From: Eubacterium sp.
Lineage (GTDB): Bacteria > Bacillota > Clostridia > Lachnospirales > Lachnospiraceae
NCBI GenBank assembly: GCA_017477505.1
Contig: JAFUVQ010000048.1
Location: 1 to 51,682 of the forward strand
Reading direction: 5' to 3'
DNA: 51,682 bases
Part shown: positions 41,395 to 49,093 of the stretch, piece after piece
How the letters are laid out: every line of letters begins with the position of its first letter
Position numbering within the stretch: the first letter of the stretch is position 1
Program-made: the position numbers and the translations under genes
The notes under the pieces: generated by a model
The model's database searches: none
The model's input: only the letters and a program-made list of their open reading frames with translations
What the model was told of the DNA's origin: nothing

Positions 41395-44300
41395 AAAATG
41401 CCTGCTGGCAAGCAGCAGGCATTGTGGTTAGTTCTTTGATGGATTTTTATGGTTTGTTCTTTTTGGGTGGTTGTTCTTTTTGGGTGGTCCGGGATGATGT
41501 TGCTGTTGATGCTTGTTCTTTCTTTTTTGATGGCGGCGGCCATTTCCCGCATTCGTTTTTTGTTTTCTGCTTTTTTTGCTACGTCTTTCGGTGATATGTA
41601 GCCGTGCGGATTTTTCTTTGATTTCAGGTTTTTCTCAAATTCTCCCGATGCTATCTTCTCCTGCATTACTTCCTGGAGGTTTATCGGTTCGCCGCTGTCT
41701 TTGTTGACACGATACATCTGTCCGAACATGGCATATGCCGAGTCTTCTATGTATTGTCTCTTGCTTGTGTAGGTGTCTTTTTTCAGTCGTGCCAGTGCCC
41801 GCTCTGACTTTATCAGGAATTCTTCGTTGGTAAGTTTTGGCGCGTCTACATTGAAATAGCGATTGTTGTGTAAGACATTTTTCATTATCTTCAGTTTTCT
41901 CTTATCATCGCTGTTGAGCGCCTTCTTTTCAGGCTCTTTGGTTTTGTCGGTGGTATGATCTGACATTTTGTAGTTTTCGTAATCTTCGGCAAAATCTTTG
42001 AGCCTGTCTACTGCTCTCTTATAATTCTGCAGTCTGTCGTGGTCCTCATTTATTATATTTGTGTTTTTGTTTTTCTTCAGATCCCGCGCAGCTTTCGTAA
42101 CATCATCTATGGCCATGTAGAAATTTATGTATTCCGGTGAATCATAGAATAATCCCCTTGCCTCTCCCGCGGTCTGCTTTAGTGCCTGGAGATATCTGAG
42201 CACTTCATTCACCGGAATATCTTCGCCATGTCTGGTCGCGATGGTTGGACCCGTCTTCTTCGATGCTGCCTTGGCAGCCGTCTTGACGCTCTTACCGACC
42301 GGCTCTTTGATGTGGTTTTCTTCTATTATCTCCTCAACCGGTTCTTCGATGAGCTTTTCTTTTATTCCGATTTCTGATTTTTTATTTATTATGATCTCGT
42401 TGTTTATTATGCTCTTCTTTGAGGTTGCTATGTCGGACGTCTTTCCGCTCTTTCTGACCGGTTCTTTGATGTCTATCTCATCGAGCTTTATAGAGTTGTC
42501 CTGTATTATATTCTCGGTATCGTCTATGATTGTATTCTTGCCAGTTTTCCCGGCCTTTTTCGATGCCGCTATGCCAGTGGTCTTTCCGCTTTTACCGACC
42601 GGCTCTTTGATGTCTATCTCATCGAGCTTTATAGAGTTGTCTTGTATTATATTCTCGGTATCGTCTATGATTGTATTCTTGCCAGTCTTTCCGGCCTTTT
42701 TCGATGCCGCTATGTCGGACGTCTTTTCGCTCTTTCTGACCGGTTCTTTGATGTCTATCTCATTGAGCTTTATAGAGTTGTCCTGTATTATATTCTCATT
42801 ATCATCTATGATTATATTCTTGCCAGTCTTTCCGGCCTTTTTCGATGCCGCTATGTCGGTGGTCTTTCCGCTCTTTCTGACCGGTTCTTTGATGAGGTTT
42901 TCTTCGATTATCTTCCCGGCCTTCTTCGATGCCTTAGCTTTCTTCCCGGCCTTCTTCGCAGCTTTCTTGTCAATCTTTATCTCCGGGAACACAACCTGTT
43001 CTTTCTTTATATCATAGGTAGGAACATTATGGAATACTCCCTCTTTCTTTCCCTTGCCCGGGATATAGGTGACATTTTTGAACAATTCACCTGTCATGAA
43101 AAGATTATCCAGTTTCTTTTCACGATGATGATTTTCGTAACAGCTATCCACCATAGGTTCTATAGCCGTATTTGCAGCGAAGTTCATGAGGTGATACTTT
43201 GCACCGAATTTATTATCCCTGAAATACTGCGTAAGGGTTTTCCCTTTACCCTTTTCATGCCACTCCTTAAACATTTCAGCGGCCGGCTTCTGCTTTATTG
43301 CGGAATACAAGTATTTTGAAATGTCCATATATGCGCCGGCTTTATGGTTTTTGAGCTTATTATGCTCGTCAGCCAGCATAATCATTTCATTTCCAATACT
43401 GGTAATAGGGCCTATAATATCCTGAAATGCATCGTATCTCTGATCTTTATTCAGCTTCGGATAATCTGCTTTCAGTTTTTCATCCATAAGGTCTGGAAAT
43501 GTACAAATCTCCTGCCATGCGTCAAAGACTATATTTCCCAACAGACTTATCTGCAGATATTCCTCAGATTTATCAAAATTTTCATCGTCAAAATCTATAT
43601 TTTCGGCCAGTTCATCGATTATTTTGACAGCTTCTTTGATTGAATTATAAATGTTATCCACCAGCCATCTTGAACTCTTGTTCTTTCTGTTCAATTTCCT
43701 TGCACCCGCTTTGATGGAGTGCTCCACAACCTTATCAAACTCTTCCTGCTTCACCTTCTGAAACTTTTTAGGGTTGAATACATCGTCAAATGAATAGATT
43801 CGGTTTCCCTCCTCATCTTTCATTGCGAGAAGATTTAGAGCGGCTATTGAATGGCCGCCTGTTCTGTCAAGCGAAATGGAACCATTGTGGTATTTTGGCT
43901 TTTCGCGAAGCATTTCCATGGTATATTTATTCCCAAGGAAGCTTTTCTTAAGTTTCTGATTATTGGAGAAAGCATATTTGAAGACTCTCTTTGCATACTC
44001 ATCGCCCGGCTTGAAGGACTCTTCTTCCGCCTTTTTAAATGCTTCGTAGGCAGACTTATCTTTAGGACTGAGCTTGCCTATGCTATCCATATCGAGAACG
44101 CCGCCAAACGCCTTATCTATATCATCAAGAAGTCCGTAAAGCTCTCCGGGTTTCATTCCTTCTGCAAATGTTTCGTATAAAGTCTTATCTCCCTCTTTCT
44201 TATGTAAGAAATCGGCCAGTTTCTTTATCGTTTCGATACCCTTCGACGGATTCGATTTAAGCTGAACAAGTTCAATAACCAGATCAGTAGCATCACTGTA

Positions 44301-45479
44301 ATAATCCGCAATCGGACTTAGGGACGCATGAACTTTGGAAAAACGCTCTCTGATCTTCTCAACCCATGGATACCATGTATCCTTTGAAGCCACTATCTCC
44401 TTAACAGACTTCGGACCCTTTTGGGCGGAAGCCTCATCTAATTCCATTTCCTCAATATCAAAATCAGATTCATCCTCATTCAACTGCGGAAAATTAATAA
44501 ACGTTGCATTTTTCTCATCATATTCAATATTTTTAATCAGACTTCCGTCCTGTATACGTTTATCTACGACCACCTGAAGCTTTTGGCCCGTGGCAAATGC
44601 TATCTCCATATCACGCATCGCTTTATCAGCAGCATCAGTGTGATAGGTAAACTTAGCGTTGGCATCGGTATCGATCAAATACTGAGAAAGCTTCTTTCCG
44701 CTCTTTTTCCAGTCACGCATCATATCTTTGACGTAGTTTAAATGCAATGAACTGGAAATGTATGTTGATACGGTAATGTCATTTCCATCCTTAACTTTGT
44801 TATGAGACTCGAACACCTTTCTCATCTTCTGATAAGTTGATGACAAAGGATTCGACAGGTTATCAATATGATTACGTCGGGATGCTTCTGTAGTAAACTC
44901 CGGTTTGTCCGCCAGAACCACTTCATGCCTCATTTTATCGAAACGGTTTATCTCCTGCCAGGCATCAAAAGTAATCCCCGAAAGGCCTATTATCTTAGCA
45001 AACTCCTCAGAATAAATAAAATCATCATTTGTGAAATCTATCTTCTCAGCCGTCTCGTCAATTATATCATTGAGGCGTTTCATACCTTTGTACAGAGTCT
45101 CAACGATCCATTTGCCATCAGGCGACTCAGCCATAGTTTTATCACCGCTGTCTGACGCATTACGAGAACGCTTTACGACCTCATCAAATTTCACCTGCTT
45201 CTCCTTCTGAAACTGATTCGGATCGAACAGCTGATCAATCGTATACTTCGGCTTACCATTTTCCTCCTCGAGCAGCATCGACAAAATGGCAGTAGTAAAA
45301 CCGCCCTGCCTATCTACGGTAATAATGCCACTACTGGCAGTAAGATCCTGAATTTTATAGTTATTCCCATAAAAACAATTATTACTGCTTGAAGGCGTAA
45401 TAGTATACCTCAGAAAACGATCCTGAACCTCAGGGCCAAAATTATCATTAACAACATCAACTTCATCAATCTCTTTCAT
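41307..45479 (-). CDS. Large repeat protein with duplicated N-terminal domain and 47-residue tandem repeats
   Basis: About 1390 residues from ATG 45479 (AAGGAG upstream); no signal peptide or membrane helix. Two related domains of about 350 residues form the first 850 residues: each has a GG-containing start (VDRQGGFTTAILSMLL; LDRTGGHSIAALNLLA), then DQLFDPNQFQK or DDVFNPKKFQK, and ITFDAWQEI or IVFDAWQEI. Residues about 860-1080 hold Lys-rich tandem repeats of 47 residues with the cores IKEPVRKSGKT and SKKAGKTGKN. A helical C-terminal domain follows. The last 30 or so residues are read through a hairpin (41397-41423) and two REP copies. Function unknown; its opening (MKEIDEVDVV) resembles that of the calpain-like protein (MKEVDEIIQ). 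Confidence 0.7.
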   Translation of the reverse strand: MKEIDEVDVVNDNFGPEVQDRFLRYTITPSSSNNCFYGNNYKIQDLTASSGIITVDRQGGFTTAILSMLLEEENGKPKYTIDQLFDPNQFQKEKQVKFDEVVKRSRNASDSGDKTMAESPDGKWIVETLYKGMKRLNDIIDETAEKIDFTNDDFIYSEEFAKIIGLSGITFDAWQEINRFDKMRHEVVLADKPEFTTEASRRNHIDNLSNPLSSTYQKMRKVFESHNKVKDGNDITVSTYISSSLHLNYVKDMMRDWKKSGKKLSQYLIDTDANAKFTYHTDAADKAMRDMEIAFATGQKLQVVVDKRIQDGSLIKNIEYDEKNATFINFPQLNEDESDFDIEEMELDEASAQKGPKSVKEIVASKDTWYPWVEKIRERFSKVHASLSPIADYYSDATDLVIELVQLKSNPSKGIETIKKLADFLHKKEGDKTLYETFAEGMKPGELYGLLDDIDKAFGGVLDMDSIGKLSPKDKSAYEAFKKAEEESFKPGDEYAKRVFKYAFSNNQKLKKSFLGNKYTMEMLREKPKYHNGSISLDRTGGHSIAALNLLAMKDEEGNRIYSFDDVFNPKKFQKVKQEEFDKVVEHSIKAGARKLNRKNKSSRWLVDNIYNSIKEAVKIIDELAENIDFDDENFDKSEEYLQISLLGNIVFDAWQEICTFPDLMDEKLKADYPKLNKDQRYDAFQDIIGPITSIGNEMIMLADEHNKLKNHKAGAYMDISKYLYSAIKQKPAAEMFKEWHEKGKGKTLTQYFRDNKFGAKYHLMNFAANTAIEPMVDSCYENHHREKKLDNLFMTGELFKNVTYIPGKGKKEGVFHNVPTYDIKKEQVVFPEIKIDKKAAKKAGKKAKASKKAGKIIEENLIKEPVRKSGKTTDIAASKKAGKTGKNIIIDDNENIIQDNSIKLNEIDIKEPVRKSEKTSDIAASKKAGKTGKNTIIDDTENIIQDNSIKLDEIDIKEPVGKSGKTTGIAASKKAGKTGKNTIIDDTENIIQDNSIKLDEIDIKEPVRKSGKTSDIATSKKSIINNEIIINKKSEIGIKEKLIEEPVEEIIEENHIKEPVGKSVKTAAKAASKKTGPTIATRHGEDIPVNEVLRYLQALKQTAGEARGLFYDSPEYINFYMAIDDVTKAARDLKKNKNTNIINEDHDRLQNYKRAVDRLKDFAEDYENYKMSDHTTDKTKEPEKKALNSDDKRKLKIMKNVLHNNRYFNVDAPKLTNEEFLIKSERALARLKKDTYTSKRQYIEDSAYAMFGQMYRVNKDSGEPINLQEVMQEKIASGEFEKNLKSKKNPHGYISPKDVAKKAENKKRMREMAAAIKKERTSINSNIIPDHPKRTTTQKEQTIKIHQRTNHNACCLPAGILNMNKLLSACHRCRVTPPTAYTKYEQTIK
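41397..41423 (-). terminator. Hairpin inside the 3' end of the large repeat-protein frame
   Basis: AATGCCTGCTG pairs perfectly with CAGCAGGCATT around GCAAG. It looks like the gene's original terminator, but the reading frame now continues through it. A TAA in the +1 frame lies a few codons upstream, so a small indel may have removed the original stop. Confidence 0.45.
42457..42879 (-). repeat. 141-base coding tandem repeat, three full units plus partial ends
   Basis: The units begin at 42457, 42598 and 42739 with the next partial at 42880, exactly 141 bases (47 codons) apart, and are nearly identical at DNA level. Another degenerate unit lies at about 42280-42456. They encode the Lys-rich repeats of the large protein. 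Such precise copies usually vary in number between strains. Confidence 0.85.
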
Positions 45480-45566
45480 AGCGGTACTCCTTTTCCAATA
45501 AAACACATAGGATTACAGCTACAATACTAACACGGAAACAGCAACAAAAGTGCAACACGGGGGACC

Positions 45567-45723
45567 GGTGCCTGTCACTTAATAGTTTGTTCATATTTGA
45601 TTCTGCGGTTTTAGGGGGATATTGCTGCAGCGGTGACGGCAGCTGTGACAGGCACTTAACCGGCAACGGTGACAGGCACTTAACCGGCAACGGTGACAGG
45701 CACTTAACAGTTTGTTAATATTT
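45567..45723 (+). repeat. REP-like element, copies 13 to 16 with a 24-base tandem array
   Basis: 45567-45598 has head GTGCCTGTCAC with full tail. Then heads GTGACAGGCAC at 45645, 45669 and 45693, 24 bases apart with CGGCAACG between, the last carrying tail TTAACAGTTTGTTAATATTT. The last tail has TTAATA in place of TTCATA, which gives a TAA stop to the gene remnant beside it. Confidence 0.85.
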
Positions 45724-45840
45724 GACGCGGCCTTCGGCGACGGCCTTCAGGTGGGCGCCGTAAGGGCTTTTGCCATAGGCTTCGGCGGACTCCATCGGAT
45801 ACGCCATCGGACGCAATAGTATTAACACACGAAAATAGCC
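45717..45840 (-). pseudogene. 3' remnant of an unrecognised gene
   Basis: A minus-strand frame without a start ends in the last REP tail and reads MAYPMESAEAYGKSPYGAHL, then KAVAEGRVKY. The style is coding and of higher GC than its surroundings, but the family is not recognised and the 5' part is missing. The stop is supplied by the variant repeat tail. The remainder of the gap up to 45931 shows no gene. Confidence 0.35.
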
Positions 45841-45931
45841 ACCTCGGTCTTAGCTCATCTCCTCAACCCTGTCTCTGTCGATCCCCATCTATGCTGTCCC
45901 GTTCATTCTATATTATTGTGCCATACCGAGA

Positions 45932-46768
45932 TTAAATTCTTTCTATTAGTGCCGTAACCTGCTCATAGGCATCTCTTTTGATCAGGGCTATTTCCTCTTC
46001 ATCTGCCAAATCCATGAAATCAGATACATCTTGGGGGCCGGCATGATTCTCTGACGCAAATTTGTCTGAAAGCTTTTCTTTCATGTCTATTACGATCTGC
46101 TTATCTCTTACTGTCCTGAATTCCTCCGCTAACGAATCTACACCACCTGCATAATGCTTTATTACAAAATAGATGTCATATGCGTCTTTTGCTTTTCCTC
46201 TTCCCATAGCCGCCGCTTTCATGATTAAAAATGGAACAACAGCCACCACGTTTACTACAGCGCAATCAATGGCTCCGTCAACTCTCTCTGCTTCAACCTT
46301 TACTTCTTGTGGTGGAAACTCAAAAGCAAAATTCCCGCCGGTAGCTTTTAACGCTTTAATTCCCTGAACATGCTGGCTTCTCTTTTTCTTTGTCGTCCCG
46401 CCATAGATTCCCGCAAGAATATCAACATCAACTGTGTATCCTTCTCCATCAATCTCTACTGTTTTGACAAAGGAAAAATACTTCTCAGGATGTTCTTCAT
46501 ATCCGTTACGCAACAAAATCTTTGCCATGGTCTGATAACCAGAATCATTCAACGTCAGGTGATTGATCAAAACATCCACATCAACGCTTCCAACATGATC
46601 TTGTCCTGGAAACATCAAATCCGGAACCCATCCTCCTACAATCCGTATATCATCACGATATTCATTGAACAAATTTACCAGTTCCACCAAAACCCTATGC
46701 GCTGCCTGTTTCTGTCCTTCGGAATAATCAATGCTGCTTCTTAAGTCTTCATCATGTATCATCTGCAA
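45932..46768 (-). CDS. AbiEii-like nucleotidyltransferase (probable toxin)
   Basis: 278 residues with a nucleotidyltransferase core: RIVGGWVPDLMFPGQDHVGS followed by VDVDVLINHL, which holds the GS-x-D-x-D metal site, and later FLIMKAAAMGRGKAKDAYDI with the conserved Lys and Asp of AbiEii/type IV toxins. Such toxins pass nucleotides to tRNA or proteins and stop growth. Its start overlaps the stop of the upstream regulator by 10 bases, the normal arrangement of an antitoxin-toxin pair. Classification by eye; it could also be a housekeeping-like nucleotidyltransferase. Confidence 0.7.
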   Translation of the reverse strand: MQMIHDEDLRSSIDYSEGQKQAAHRVLVELVNLFNEYRDDIRIVGGWVPDLMFPGQDHVGSVDVDVLINHLTLNDSGYQTMAKILLRNGYEEHPEKYFSFVKTVEIDGEGYTVDVDILAGIYGGTTKKKRSQHVQGIKALKATGGNFAFEFPPQEVKVEAERVDGAIDCAVVNVVAVVPFLIMKAAAMGRGKAKDAYDIYFVIKHYAGGVDSLAEEFRTVRDKQIVIDMKEKLSDKFASENHAGPQDVSDFMDLADEEEIALIKRDAYEQVTALIERI

Positions 46769-47763
46769 ATCTCCTTACTAAGTATTTCTTCCGCCATCTC
46801 TTCTCCTCGGCCCTTCAGGCTCATACAATCAAGGAATATCTGTACCGGAGATGCAACCATGCTGTTCTTGACCATTCGAGAATACACTCCTACGCATGGG
46901 TCATACTTTATTATAAATATAACATTCGCTCCTGAATCCACTCTTTTAAGGCCTAAGTATTCAACAGCATTGTCTATGTCCTTAGCATCTAACAGTGCGT
47001 GGACTTTCTGATACCTCACAACAGGCTGATATCGAACCCCTCCTGAAAAGCCTGTCAGTAAACAATCTATCCCAGTCTCTTTTTTCATTTTTGTAATCTT
47101 TGCTTCAATATCTGTGATACTGGATAATGAATAACATTGCACTTTTTCTTCTGAATAATCAGAGTATACTCTTGCCCAATCCCTCATGATTGCCTTTGGA
47201 TCAGTAACAACAATACCGTCCTTTCCCTGCTCAATATATGTCAGTTTCAGTAAGAAATCTTTTACCTTTGAAACCTGACCTATGCTGCATCCAGCGGCAC
47301 TTGCTAGATCCTGCAATCTCCATTTTCGGCTTGTATCTTCGAGAATATTACGGAGTATAACAGAGGAAACCACTGAGGATCTCTCATATATAGATTTTAT
47401 GGCTCTCTTAGGCTTATTGTTATTTTTATTCCCTTTTATCTCTACAAACAGTGATTTGTACGCAATATAGCAGTTTCCTGCCAGATCCAGAAAACCAAAA
47501 TCCGCACTTTTGCACAAGTCCGCAGTCTGATCAGTAATGTATGGTGCTAATATTACGCAATACATATCAGACTTCATTTCGGTAATAATATTTTTAATCA
47601 GCTTGGGATAACCATCCCTTGAAATAACAAGCTTCATGATAATTTCATCGTTACTTGATAGTTTTAGTGTAGCTACTTCGTTGGCATCCACAGTACAGTT
47701 ATCTATGATAGGCAGGTTATTTGCAAATGATTTGAACATATCTACTGATAGTAACTGTTTCAT
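46759..47763 (-). CDS. AbiEi-like transcriptional regulator (probable antitoxin)
   Basis: About 334 residues from ATG 47763 (AAGGATGG upstream); the longer frame to 47838 runs into operator DNA. A winged-helix part lies near the middle (RNILEDTSRKWRLQDLASAA, GCSIGQVSKVKDFLLKLTYI) and a C-terminal part (CLLTGFSGGVRYQPVVRYQK, VHALLDAKDIDNAVEYLGLK) resembles AbiEi-type antitoxin ends. It should repress its own operon by binding the paired TTTCACC palindromes just upstream. Overlaps the nucleotidyltransferase gene. Confidence 0.65.
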   Translation of the reverse strand: MKQLLSVDMFKSFANNLPIIDNCTVDANEVATLKLSSNDEIIMKLVISRDGYPKLIKNIITEMKSDMYCVILAPYITDQTADLCKSADFGFLDLAGNCYIAYKSLFVEIKGNKNNNKPKRAIKSIYERSSVVSSVILRNILEDTSRKWRLQDLASAAGCSIGQVSKVKDFLLKLTYIEQGKDGIVVTDPKAIMRDWARVYSDYSEEKVQCYSLSSITDIEAKITKMKKETGIDCLLTGFSGGVRYQPVVRYQKVHALLDAKDIDNAVEYLGLKRVDSGANVIFIIKYDPCVGVYSRMVKNSMVASPVQIFLDCMSLKGRGEEMAEEILSKEICR

Positions 47764-47775
47764 ATTTAACCATCC

Positions 47776-47869
47776 TTTCACCATCTTAGTGAAACCTATT
47801 ATATCAGTGAAAAAGAATCGACGCAATACATTTTTCACTTTTAATCGTTATTTCACCGAATTGGTGAAA
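47776..47869. promoter_or_regulatory. Paired palindromic operators of the nucleotidyltransferase operon
   Basis: Two 19-base palindromes: TTTCACCATCTTAGTGAAA at 47776-47794 and TTTCACCGAATTGGTGAAA at 47851-47869, exactly 75 bases apart from start to start. Additional half sites (TGTGAAA, GTGAAAAAG, TTTTCAC) lie between and around them. They straddle the likely promoter, as expected for cooperative autorepression by an antitoxin. Confidence 0.7.
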
Positions 47870-47931
47870 CGGTATTTATATGTGAAATATTACGTATTTA
47901 CCACCGTTGTGAACTTCCTTCTATTTTACGC

Positions 47932-48333
47932 CTAAAACTCCCTGTTTTGTGCAACATTCACAAAACAGGGAGTTTTTGTTATTCGTTCACATCCTTGTCC
48001 ACGTCGATGCCTTACCCTGCTTAAACCGTATCCATACAAAGATTTAAACAATCTTTCCAGAGTTATCAGCTGCCAACCCTCTGTGAAATCATTGCTTTTG
48101 CAAGCATTAAAATGAGCGTCATTGTACTCTATAGTTTCCAGCTCATAATCTACATACTCGTCCGCATTCAGTGTTGATTTGGCCAACAGCTTGGAAATGG
48201 CATATTCCGCCAAACCCTCATAACCGGCATAGTCAGCTTTATACCAGACTCCATCTCTCTCAAATTTAAGCTGATTCCCCTTGGAAGACTGGCGATTCTC
48301 CATCTTTATGTCTTCATCAAACAGTTTAACCAT
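47932..48333 (-). pseudogene. Truncated HipA-like kinase
   Basis: 133 residues. The start MVKLFDEDIKMENRQSSKGN, then WYKADYAGYEGLAEYAISKL and WQLITLERLFKSLYGYGL, is the N-terminal part of HipA/CtkA-type Ser/Thr kinases encoded next to Xre genes. After GYGLSRV the text turns random (RHRRGQGCERITK) and runs through a hairpin; the kinase catalytic core is absent, while complete proteins are about 300 residues. So the toxin is dead or the gene was cut by a deletion. It starts just after the Xre gene stop. Confidence 0.6.
47934..47976. terminator. Strong hairpin after the Xre/HipA-like remnant
   Basis: AAAACTCCCTGTTTTGTG pairs over all 18 bases with CACAAAACAGGGAGTTTT around a 7-base loop, with T-runs on both sides. 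It now lies inside the reading frame of the truncated kinase. Confidence 0.75.
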
Positions 48334-48336
48334 CCG

Positions 48337-48882
48337 TCACCTCTCAATCCGTATCCAGAACCTGTCCTCAGCCATCCTGCCTTCCGTCTTCTCGATAATA
48401 AGAATAGGATCATAAAACGGAACATCTAACCTTTTTAGTTCAAGCTTCAGCTTATCCCTGGTTTTCGGGAAACATCTGGATTCCAGAAACTCTTCATAGT
48501 CCTCAAATGTAGGTTCAGTATTTACCCCAAACGCACGCATCAAAGGATTCTTTGTATAATTCCTGATCTCCACAACCCGCTCCAGCTCGTCAACATCAAT
48601 AATAGTGCAAACCATAGAATCATACATATAAATGAGGCGAAGCTTCAGCTTCTTCCCAGGAAGCCTGAAGTTTTTCTCTAGCTCAGGCTCTCTTTGAAGG
48701 ATTTCAAACAAGGTCACAATAGCACCGGTTATAGGTTTTTTCGAGGTCTCCCATCGCTCAACAGTTCTTTTGGACACAGAAAGAAAACGTGAAAACTCAT
48801 TCTGAGACAGCCCCATCCTCTCACGCAATACCTTAATATCCTCCGCAGAGAGCGATTCCCTTATCGCATACTGATTCTTCAA
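48337..48882 (-). CDS. Xre-family regulator paired with a HipA-like kinase
   Basis: About 181 residues from a TTG at 48882 preceded by GAGGTG; a longer frame to 48933 runs into the hairpin repeat. The helix-turn-helix is IKVLRERMGLSQNEFSRFLS, then SKRTVERWETSKKPITG. The rest is a helical and mixed domain without a recognised family. In this family the regulator acts as antitoxin to the downstream HipA/CtkA kinase; here the partner is truncated, so the regulator is probably an orphan. Confidence 0.65.
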   Translation of the reverse strand: MKNQYAIRESLSAEDIKVLRERMGLSQNEFSRFLSVSKRTVERWETSKKPITGAIVTLFEILQREPELEKNFRLPGKKLKLRLIYMYDSMVCTIIDVDELERVVEIRNYTKNPLMRAFGVNTEPTFEDYEEFLESRCFPKTRDKLKLELKRLDVPFYDPILIIEKTEGRMAEDRFWIRIER

Positions 48883-48932
48883 AACAATCACCTCACAAAA
48901 ACTTAGCATTCCCTTATATGCATTAAACCACA

Positions 48933-48970
48933 AAAATGTCGGTAAAACAAGTTTATTTTACCGACATTTT
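48933..48970. repeat. Hairpin repeat family B, copy 2
   Basis: AAAATGTCGGTAAAA pairs over all 15 bases with TTTTACCGACATTTT around an 8-base loop, with ACCACA before and GTCG after, as in the copy at 26982. On the minus strand it supplies the last codons (MSVK and stop) of the remnant at 48957-49040. Confidence 0.75.
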
Positions 48971-49060
48971 GTCGCGAAGTTCTTTTCTCACCTCATCCAG
49001 AATCTCCGGGTCTGTAAAGATTCCGGAATCCGATTTATGCAGATTATCTACTGTTGTTCC
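48957..49060 (-). pseudogene. 3' remnant of an unrecognised gene after the Fic gene
   Basis: A start-less frame reads TTVDNLHKSDSGIFTDPEIL, then DEVRKELRDKMSVK and stop. The coding style is clear, but it is only about 34 codons and the family is unknown. It lies directly downstream of the Fic gene and ends within hairpin repeat B. Confidence 0.35.
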
Positions 49061-49093
49061 AATACTTCATATGTACTTAAAACACGCATCAGT

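Noticed and set aside
42241-43017. Plus-strand 258-residue hydrophobic repeat frame
   Set aside because: Antisense to the Lys-rich 47-residue repeats; the hydrophobic look comes from complementing Lys/Glu/Asp codons.
45640-45723. CRISPR-like array of 24-base units
   Set aside because: Spacers are identical (CGGCAACG) and too short; the units are heads of the REP-like element and no cas gene is near.
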